Origin: Bacteroidia bacterium
Lineage (GTDB): Bacteria; Bacteroidota; Bacteroidia; Bacteroidales; Paludibacteraceae
Direction: 5' to 3'
DNA: 47,253 nt
Assembly (NCBI GenBank): GCA_021152555.1
Contig: JAGKVE010000011.1
Location: 1-47,253, forward strand
Every line of letters begins with the position of its first letter. The stretch's first letter is position 1. A program made the translations under genes and the position numbers. Shown here piece after piece: positions 42,386 through 47,253 of the stretch. Under the pieces are notes generated by a model that was not told the origin of the DNA, did not search any database, and saw only the letters and a list, made by a program, of their open reading frames with translations.

Positions 42386-42529
42386 ATGCTCTGTCCACAT
42401 AATCACATAGATTGCCCTTGTCCTAAAGACTGTCCTCGTCACGGAAAGTGTTGTGAGTGCGTCGCACACCATAGAGCACACGGAACCAAACTCCCCGCTT
42501 GCCTCCGAGAAATAGACTGGCAGAAATAA
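42386..42529 (+). CDS. Small Cys/His-rich protein, copy 1
   Basis: A 47-residue protein with eight Cys (3, 10, 12, 16, 22, 23, 25, 39) and six His, containing DCPCPKDCPRHGKCCECVAH and KLPACLREIDWQK. It looks like a small zinc-binding protein; similar CPRHGKCCECV peptides exist as uncharacterised proteins in other anaerobes, as far as I recall. Copy 2 at 44257 has 11 nucleotide differences but only two amino-acid changes (R30K, E42G), which shows the frame is translated and under selection. ATG lies two bases after the hsdR stop, so translation is probably coupled to hsdR. Function unknown. Confidence 0.85.
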   Translation: MLCPHNHIDCPCPKDCPRHGKCCECVAHHRAHGTKLPACLREIDWQK

Positions 42530-42564
42530 AGCAAGAAAAATAACCCTATCACAATTATTATCAG

Positions 42565-42832
42565 TTTTTTATACAACCCTTTCCCTCAATTCCTTTTTAT
42601 ACAACCCTTCCATATAGTTCTTTCTTTTTATACAAGCCTCGTATTTGTACTGGCTTGTATAATTTTCGCCCCATCCACACACTAACCTTGTATAAATTCC
42701 AATCGCTCTTATCTTGGCTTGTATAAATTTTCTTCCCTTTTACATTCCGCACCCTGCATTTTTTATACAAGCTCTATAGAACAATAGCTTGTATAAATTC
42801 AACCAAATATACAACAAGCTTGTATAAATTTT
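42565..42832. repeat. Nine CTTGTATAAA motifs in both orientations
   Basis: TTTTTATACAA(G/C)C occurs at about 42566-42579, 42594-42607, 42625-42638 and 42760-42773. Its reverse form GCTTGTATAAATT occurs at 42652-42666, 42686-42698, 42716-42731, 42786-42799 and 42816-42832. Pairs form inverted repeats: 42628-42638 with 42652-42662 (11 bp) and 42762-42773 with 42786-42797 (12 bp perfect). This non-coding, AT-rich array fills most of the 596-base gap between the first Cys-rich gene and the ATPase. Two more motifs flank the second Cys-rich gene, at 44409 and 44448. Confidence 0.93.
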
Positions 42833-42838
42833 AATTAT

Positions 42839-42937
42839 ATGCCCTGTCCGCGTAATTCTGTAAAAAAACGAAAAAAAGTTGCTGTTAAGGTGATAGATTT
42901 CAGGTCTTTTTTGACTTATATATGGAGGGGTATATAA
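42839..42937 (+). CDS. Candidate 32-aa ORF with a start like the Cys-rich genes
   Basis: ATGCCCTGTCCGCGTAAT (42839-42856) matches 15 of 18 bases of the start of the Cys-rich gene at 42386. It then diverges into a basic and hydrophobic tail (SVKKRKKVAVKVIDFRSFLT, then YIWRGI). It may be a vestige of a third copy or chance. A further fragment, CCCTGTCCACATAAT, lies at 44850-44864. Confidence 0.25.
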   Translation: MPCPRNSVKKRKKVAVKVIDFRSFLTYIWRGI

Positions 42938-43020
42938 AAACACGGACCTATTAACACAAAACACAAAGGAACAAGAGGATTAACATATACCGTAATTCCA
43001 TTATAAAGCATGGATTTTGT

Positions 43021-43071
43021 GGATTGTATTCCAAAAAATAATATAAATTTTCGGATTATACTCCAAAAAAT
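43021..43071. promoter_or_regulatory. Two direct repeats abutting the ATPase promoter
   Basis: GGATTGTATTCCAAAAAAT (43021-43039) and GGATTATACTCCAAAAAAT (43053-43071) are 32 bases apart, about three helical turns. The second ends at the -33 box of the ATPase promoter. This placement suits an operator, but no regulator gene is seen nearby. Confidence 0.5.
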
Positions 43072-43102
43072 TTGCACAATTCATAAAAAAATTGTACCTT
43101 TG
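43071..43102 (+). promoter_or_regulatory. Bacteroidota-type promoter of the AAA ATPase
   Basis: TTTG (43071-43074), a 20-base spacer, and TACCTTTG (43095-43102), 24 bases before the start codon. Confidence 0.85.
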
Positions 43103-43125
43103 CGGCGATTTTAATTAGCATAGGT

Positions 43126-44253
43126 ATGTATAAGCGAGATTTACATCAGATTATCGTTGACCAATGTTTCCAAGGCAAAGCGATTATCCTTCTTGGTGCG
43201 CGGCAGGTCGGAAAGACAACGCTGCTCAAGCAAATTATCCAAGAGCAGCAAACAGAAGTGCAGTATCTCAACTGCGACGAGCCGCAAGTGGTGGAAGCAC
43301 TCACCAACCGAAACTTGCGCGAACTGCAATTGCTGGTGGGTAGTGCCAAGTTTATCGTTATTGACGAAGCGCAGAAAGTGAATAACATCGGTTTGACGCT
43401 TAAACTGATTGTAGATAACATACCCGATGTACAAATAATCGCCACCGGCTCATCAGCATTTGAATTGCGAAATCGCCTAAACGAGCCTCTCACCGGACGT
43501 AAGTTTGAGTACCGGATGTTCCCCATCTCCACCAACGAGATTTACAAGTCTACAGGATATTTGGATGTAAAACGCTTATTGGAAACACGGCTTATCTATG
43601 GCTCTTATCCGGATGTTCTTTCCAACATTGGCAACGCACAGAGTCTTTTGCTCTCCCTTTCGGATAGTTATCTATATAAAGACATATTGACGATGGATAG
43701 TTTACGCAAACCGGAAGTTCTAAATAAACTCCTGCAAGCATTGGCTTTTCAAGTCGGCTCTGAAGTGTCCTATAACGAACTGGCGCAAACCATAGGAACA
43801 GATAGCAAGACGGTAGAAAAATATATAGATTTGCTGGAGAAGTGCTTTATTATATTCCGGCTTAACGGACTGAGCCGCAATCTGCGTAACGAGTTGAAGA
43901 AAGCAAAGAAGATTTATTTCTATGACAATGGCGTACGCAATGCGGTGATACAGCAGTTTGCACCTGCATCATTACGCAATGACATGGGGCAATTATGGGA
44001 GAACTTCTTTATCTCCGAGCGTATCAAGCGCAATCATTACACGGGGTATCATTGTAATATGTATTTCTGGCGCACAACATCGCAGCAAGAAATAGATTAC
44101 ATTGAGGAGTCGGATGGTATGATGTCGGCTTTTGAAATGAAATGGAAGCCGAAGAAAGGAACCACCAAACTCCCGGACTCATTTCTCAAAGCATATAACA
44201 TCAAAGAAACTGCTATCGTTACTCCCGACAATTATCTTGATTGGCTAATTTAG
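43126..44253 (+). CDS. AAA family ATPase with DUF4143 domain
   Basis: A 375-residue protein. The N-terminal AAA_14 domain has Walker A LLGARQVGKTTLLK (residues 22-35), Walker B KFIVIDEAQKV (about 84-94) and a sensor IIATGSSAFELRN. The C-terminal DUF4143 half carries a winged-helix-like part (QVGSEVSYNELAQTIGTDSKTVEKYIDLLEKCFIIFRL) and a nuclease-like end (YFWRTTSQQEIDYIEE...SAFEMKWKPKKG), with the E-x-K arrangement seen in this family. Such proteins are common mobile accessory genes of unknown role. It has its own promoter, and the second Cys-rich gene starts three bases after its stop. Confidence 0.9.
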   Translation: MYKRDLHQIIVDQCFQGKAIILLGARQVGKTTLLKQIIQEQQTEVQYLNCDEPQVVEALTNRNLRELQLLVGSAKFIVIDEAQKVNNIGLTLKLIVDNIPDVQIIATGSSAFELRNRLNEPLTGRKFEYRMFPISTNEIYKSTGYLDVKRLLETRLIYGSYPDVLSNIGNAQSLLLSLSDSYLYKDILTMDSLRKPEVLNKLLQALAFQVGSEVSYNELAQTIGTDSKTVEKYIDLLEKCFIIFRLNGLSRNLRNELKKAKKIYFYDNGVRNAVIQQFAPASLRNDMGQLWENFFISERIKRNHYTGYHCNMYFWRTTSQQEIDYIEESDGMMSAFEMKWKPKKGTTKLPDSFLKAYNIKETAIVTPDNYLDWLI

Positions 44254-44256
44254 TCC

Positions 44257-44400
44257 ATGCTATGTCCACATAATCACATTGATTGCCCTTGTCCTAAAGA
44301 CTGTCCGCGGCACGGAAAGTGCTGCGAGTGCGTAGCACACCATAAAGCACACGGCACCAAACTCCCCGCCTGCCTCCGAGGAATAGACTGGCAGAAATAA
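44257..44400 (+). CDS. Small Cys/His-rich protein, copy 2
   Basis: The second 47-residue copy, with all eight Cys and six His of copy 1 (42386-42529) unchanged. The 144 bp are about 92 percent identical: nine of the eleven substitutions are silent, and the two others give K30 and G42. ATG is three bases after the stop of the ATPase gene, again a terminal, translationally coupled position. The two copies form direct repeats around the ATPase and its repeat-rich leader. Function unknown; zinc binding is inferred from composition. Confidence 0.85.
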   Translation: MLCPHNHIDCPCPKDCPRHGKCCECVAHHKAHGTKLPACLRGIDWQK

Positions 44401-44408
44401 TAATATAT

Positions 44409-44456
44409 AGCTTGTATCTTTTTTTGCCCAAAACAAGCATAAAATAAATACAAGCT
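44409..44456. repeat. AGCTTGTAT motif pair after the second Cys-rich gene
   Basis: AGCTTGTATCTTTTTTT (44409-44425) and ATACAAGCT (44448-44456) are inverted copies of the motif found nine times at 42565-42832. Another AGCTTGTATCTTTTTT occurs at 44873-44888, just after a TGTCCACATAAT fragment of the Cys-rich gene start. The T-runs could also act as weak terminators. Confidence 0.75.
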
Positions 44457-44492
44457 TAACATAGAAAATGTATACAAAAACATTATACTCAT

Positions 44493-44834
44493 ATGAAAAA
44501 TCTCATTAATCGCGCCCTTGCGGCAGAGAAAAAACTATTTATTCTATTGGCTGCAGTCGTAATGACAGCAAGTGCAATGGCGAAAGAGGAGGTGACCATC
44601 GATAAGGACAACTGCACCATCACCAAGAACGGCAAGACATACCATCTCTACGGGAAAGTGAAAATCGTCGAGAACTTTGAGGACATCAAAGTCAAAATAG
44701 TGGACTGCTTCGAAGACGCGGATATCAAGATCGTCAAGAACTTCGAGAACACGTGCGGCAGAGTCAAACTGGTCGAGAACTTCGAGGATATCAAAATCAA
44801 AATCGTCAATAATTTCGAAGGCGTCAAGAAATAA
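44493..44834 (+). CDS. Secreted protein built of 11-13 residue repeats
   Basis: A 113-residue exported protein. The signal peptide KKLFILLAAVVMTASAMA is likely cut after AMA (about residue 30). From about residue 54 it consists of five tandem repeats: VKIVENFEDIK, VKIVDCFEDAD, IKIVKNFENTCGR, VKLVENFEDIK, IKIVNNFEGVKK. Each has alternating hydrophobic residues and a conserved Phe, as in a short beta-solenoid. I recall similar small proteins with VQFVDSFPD repeats in Bacteroidota and Proteobacteria, without known function. Two Cys (in DCFED and NTCGR) could form a disulphide. No standard promoter is seen in the 92 bases upstream. Confidence 0.75.
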   Translation: MKNLINRALAAEKKLFILLAAVVMTASAMAKEEVTIDKDNCTITKNGKTYHLYGKVKIVENFEDIKVKIVDCFEDADIKIVKNFENTCGRVKLVENFEDIKIKIVNNFEGVKK

Positions 44835-44941
44835 AGGAACAATCCCATCCCCTGTCCACATAATAATAACATAGCTTGTATCTTTTTTATAGATGCCATC
44901 ATCTCTGTCGGTAAGAAGATTAACCCTACCCTGCCTGCATA

Positions 44942-44979
44942 ATAAGAGAGAGCCGCCCGGAAAGGCGGCTCACTCTTAT
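44942..44979. terminator. Bidirectional hairpin terminator
   Basis: GAGCCGCC (44950-44957) and GGCGGCTC (44964-44971), loop CGGAAA, form a perfect stem that extends through an A-A mismatch to AATAAGAG/CTCTTATT-type outer pairing (44942-44979). It lies between convergent genes, so it can end both the secreted-protein transcript and methylmalonyl-CoA mutase. T-runs are poor. The gap 44835-45013 holds no gene. Confidence 0.7.
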
Positions 44980-44983
44980 CTCC

Positions 44984-45002
44984 CCCTCTCTTGAGGAGAG
45001 GG
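44984..45002. repeat. REP-like palindrome before the mutase stop
   Basis: CCCTCTC (44984-44990) and GAGAGGG (44996-45002) with loop TTGAG, followed by ACGGGGTGAGG that runs into the mutase stop codon. It resembles the CCCTCCCT/AGGGAGGG palindrome at 16075-16092. Such CCCTCTCC...GGAGAGGG elements are widespread intergenic repeats in many bacteria. Confidence 0.7.
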
Positions 45003-45013
45003 ACGGGGTGAGG

Positions 45014-47155
45014 TTACTCTTGCATCAAGAGTTGCATTACCACTTTCGCGGAGTAGGCAACCGGTGTGCCGGGACCGAAGATGGCGGCGACGCCGGCTTT
45101 GTAAAGGAAGTCATAGTCCTGCGCGGGGATGACACCACCGGCAGTAACCATGATATCCGGACGGCCGAGTTTCTTGAGCTCCTCGATGACCTGCGGGATG
45201 AGGGTCTTGTGACCTGCCGCGAGGCTGGAGACACCCAGTACATGGACGTCGTTCTCCACCGCCTGTTTGGCTGCCTCTGCCGGAGTCTGGAACAAGGGTC
45301 CCATATCCACATCAAAGCCGCAATCGGCATAACCGGTGGCTACCACTTTGGCGCCACGATCGTGGCCGTCCTGTCCCATCTTGGCAATCATGATACGGGG
45401 TTGACGACCTTCTTTCTTGGCAAACTCTGCCGTGAGACGACAAGCTTCCTGGAAGTTATCGTCGTTCTTAGTACCTGAAGCGTACACGCCTGAAATAGTT
45501 CTGATGGTTGCTTTATAACGTCCTACGACTTTCTCGCAGGCATCGGAGATTTCGCCGAGTGAAGCACGGAGACCTGCGGCTTTTACTGCTAAAGCCAAGA
45601 GGTTCTCGCCCTTGCCGCCGTCAGCCCATTTCTGTACGGACTCGGTGATCTCGGCAAGAGCAGCCTGTACGGCTTTCTCGTCGCGGTTAGCACGGAGTTC
45701 GTTGAGACGAGCTACCTGCTGCTCACGTACGGCGGTGTTATCAATCTCGAGGATGTCAATCGGATCCTCATGCTCCAGACGATACTCGTTGATACCGATG
45801 ATCTTCTGTTTGCCGGAGTCGATACGCGCCTGTGTACGCGCAGCGGCTTCCTCGATACGCATCTTAGGAATACCGGTCTCGATAGCTGCTGCCATACCGC
45901 CGAGTTTCTCGATCTCCTGGATATGTGCCCAAGCCTTCTCCATGAGTTCCTGCGTGAGGGTTTCTACGTAGTAGGAACCGCCCCACGGGTCGATCTCCTT
46001 GCAGACCTTGGTCTCTTCCTGGATGTATATCTGGGTGTTACGTGCGATACGTGCGGAGAAATCCGTCGGGAGTGCGATGGCCTCGTCGAGCGCGTTGGTG
46101 TGGAGCGACTGAGTGTGACCGAGTGCGGCACCCATCGCCTCGATACAGGTACGACCTACGTTGTTGAACGGGTCCTGCTCGGTGAGCGACCAACCGGAGG
46201 TCTGGCTGTGGGTACGGAGCGCCATGGATTTCGGGTTCTTGGCACCGAAAGACTTGACGATCTTCGCCCAGAGCATACGTCCTGCACGCATCTTGGCGAT
46301 CTCCATGAAATGGTTCATACCGATCGCCCAGAAGAAGGAGAGACGCGGTGCGAAAGTGTCCACATCCATGCCGGCGTTGACACCTGCACGGAGGTACTCC
46401 ATACCGTCGGCGAGCGTGTAAGCCAACTCGATATCCGCCGTGGCACCGGCCTCCTGCATGTGGTAGCCGGAGATGGAAATGGAGTTGAACTTAGGCATGT
46501 TCTGCGAGGTATATTCGAAGATATCGGCGATGATCTTCATGGAGAACTTAGGCGGGTAGATATAGGTGTTACGCACCATGAACTCCTTGAGGATATCGTT
46601 CTGGATGGTACCTGCCATCTCCTCCAGTTTGGCACCCTGCTCGAGTCCGGCGTTGATATAGAACGCGAGGATCGGCAGCACGGCACCGTTCATGGTCATG
46701 GAGACGGACATCTTGTTCAAGGGAATACCGGCGAAGAGCACTTTCATATCCTCCAGCGAGCAGATGGACACACCTGCTTTGCCGACGTCACCTACCACGC
46801 GCATGTTATCGGCGTTATAGCCGCGGTGGGTCGGGAGGTCAAAAGCGACGGACAGACCTTTCTGACCGGACGCGAGGTTGCGGCGGTAGAAAGCGTTGGA
46901 CTCCTCAGCTGTGGAGAATCCGGCATACTGACGGATGGTCCAAGGACGGAGAGGATACATGGCGCTGTACGGGCCACGGAGGAACGGCGGAATACCGGAG
47001 ACGTAGTCGAGGTGCTCCATGCCCTGCAGGTCCTCTTTGGTGTAGATCGGCTTGACGTCGATGAGCTCGGGCGTCTGCCAGTCGGCGGTGTTCGGGCCAA
47101 CAACCTTGCTGGCCGAAACTTGCTTGATATCAATCTTTGAAAAATCAGGTTTCAT
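45014..47155 (-). CDS. mutB: Methylmalonyl-CoA mutase, large (B12-binding) subunit
   Basis: Adenosylcobalamin-dependent enzyme (also called scpA) that interconverts succinyl-CoA and methylmalonyl-CoA on the propionate pathway. The catalytic barrel contains PFLRGPYSAMYPLRPWTIRQYAGFSTAEESNAFYRRNL, GLSVAFDLPTHRGYN and RTHSQTSGWSLTEQDPFNN. The C-terminal B12 domain has MGQDGHDRGAKVV (His about 600), GPLFQTP, HVLGVSSLAAGH and VTAGGVIP. The length of about 713 is typical of the catalytic subunit. A TTG two codons upstream (47161) also opens the frame; ATG 47155 is preferred. No promoter is visible in the remaining 98 bases, so the small-subunit gene probably lies just outside. Confidence 0.97.
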   Translation of the reverse strand: MKPDFSKIDIKQVSASKVVGPNTADWQTPELIDVKPIYTKEDLQGMEHLDYVSGIPPFLRGPYSAMYPLRPWTIRQYAGFSTAEESNAFYRRNLASGQKGLSVAFDLPTHRGYNADNMRVVGDVGKAGVSICSLEDMKVLFAGIPLNKMSVSMTMNGAVLPILAFYINAGLEQGAKLEEMAGTIQNDILKEFMVRNTYIYPPKFSMKIIADIFEYTSQNMPKFNSISISGYHMQEAGATADIELAYTLADGMEYLRAGVNAGMDVDTFAPRLSFFWAIGMNHFMEIAKMRAGRMLWAKIVKSFGAKNPKSMALRTHSQTSGWSLTEQDPFNNVGRTCIEAMGAALGHTQSLHTNALDEAIALPTDFSARIARNTQIYIQEETKVCKEIDPWGGSYYVETLTQELMEKAWAHIQEIEKLGGMAAAIETGIPKMRIEEAAARTQARIDSGKQKIIGINEYRLEHEDPIDILEIDNTAVREQQVARLNELRANRDEKAVQAALAEITESVQKWADGGKGENLLALAVKAAGLRASLGEISDACEKVVGRYKATIRTISGVYASGTKNDDNFQEACRLTAEFAKKEGRQPRIMIAKMGQDGHDRGAKVVATGYADCGFDVDMGPLFQTPAEAAKQAVENDVHVLGVSSLAAGHKTLIPQVIEELKKLGRPDIMVTAGGVIPAQDYDFLYKAGVAAIFGPGTPVAYSAKVVMQLLMQE

Positions 47156-47200
47156 ATGCAATTCACTTTAAGTCAAAAATCTTTTTTTTCTTTTTTTTAG

Positions 47201-47240
47201 TCCAAAATGTCCCAAAATGATCCAAAAAATTCCTAAAAAT
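47201..47240. repeat. Four 10-bp tandem units upstream of the mutase
   Basis: TCCAAAATGT, CCCAAAATGA, TCCAAAAAAT and TCCTAAAAAT follow in exact 10-bp register. They are in the gap before methylmalonyl-CoA mutase, at the end of the window. Confidence 0.8.
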
Positions 47241-47253
47241 ATATTTATTAAAT

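Noticed and set aside
33966..45013. Integrated phage or transposon
   Set aside because: No integrase, transposase, capsid or plasmid gene was found, and no clear terminal repeats or duplicated tRNA end were seen. The region is called an accessory island only from its gene content.
45770..47140. 456-codon open frame on the + strand inside methylmalonyl-CoA mutase
   Set aside because: It is the antisense shadow of a clearly conserved enzyme, rich in His, Arg, Gly and Val, with no recognisable domain.
47162..47253. Cobalamin riboswitch or promoter of methylmalonyl-CoA mutase
   Set aside because: Only 98 AT-rich bases remain before the window end; no B12 box and no TAnnTTTG promoter were found.

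Overview
The window looks like a chromosomal segment of a member of the Bacteroidota, most likely order Bacteroidales. Three things support this. At least eight promoters have the Bacteroidota form (TTG-type -33 box, exactly 20 bases, TAnnTTTG -7 box). The protein types fit, with a DUF4296 lipoprotein, a DUF3109 protein, Bacteroidota-type sugar transferase and methylmalonyl-CoA mutase. Shine-Dalgarno sequences are weak or absent. No phage, transposase or integrase gene was found.

Left part (1-27896). A SAM-II-type riboswitch precedes metK, followed by lspA and a DUF4296 lipoprotein on the + strand. These meet head-on a long, tightly coupled minus-strand block (17322 down to 2727): TPR protein, ribH, lysC, a nucleotidyltransferase, manA, a polyprenyl glycosylphosphotransferase and a glycan-modification module, ending in holA. 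The module holds two GT-C-like membrane proteins, an ATP-grasp ligase, a polyprenyl-phosphate GT2, a NeuD/PglD-type acyltransferase, two SMR-type half transporters and a WecE-type aminotransferase. Its logic resembles the Arn pathway: make an amino sugar, load it on a lipid carrier, flip it, transfer it outside. The ATP-grasp and acyltransferase steps could decorate the amine. A second minus-strand block runs from gyrA (promoter near 27880) through a TPR protein, ruvX, def, mntP, a DUF3109 protein and cinA to a remarkable 951-residue fusion of a YidE/AspT-type transporter with a PD40 propeller and an OmpA peptidoglycan-binding domain.

Middle (28066-33965). After an 11-bp-periodic repeat field come tRNA-Glu(CTC) with its own promoter and terminator, uvrA, a CPA2 antiporter overlapping uvrA by ATGA, and an EamA transporter.

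Right part (33966-45013), an accessory island. It carries two small unknown genes, a YhcG/DUF1016 nuclease, a complete type IC-like restriction-modification system (hsdM, hsdS, hsdR), an AAA/DUF4143 ATPase, and two nearly identical 47-residue Cys/His-rich proteins. Each small protein begins 2-3 nt after the stop of a larger gene and they bracket the ATPase. An array of nine CTTGTATAAA motifs in both orientations precedes the ATPase. HsdS has three perfect 12-bp repeats in its central spacer. A secreted protein made of short VKIVENFED-like repeats closes the island. The large subunit of methylmalonyl-CoA mutase on the - strand ends the window.

Throughout, short tandem arrays (8, 10, 11 or 40 bp units) and palindromes sit between genes, and similar stutters are inserted in frame in metK, wecE, cinA, uvrA and a GT-C-like gene. 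The most promising new biology is the Arn-like module with ATP-grasp, the transporter-OmpA fusion, and the duplicated Cys-rich protein with its repeat-filled surroundings.
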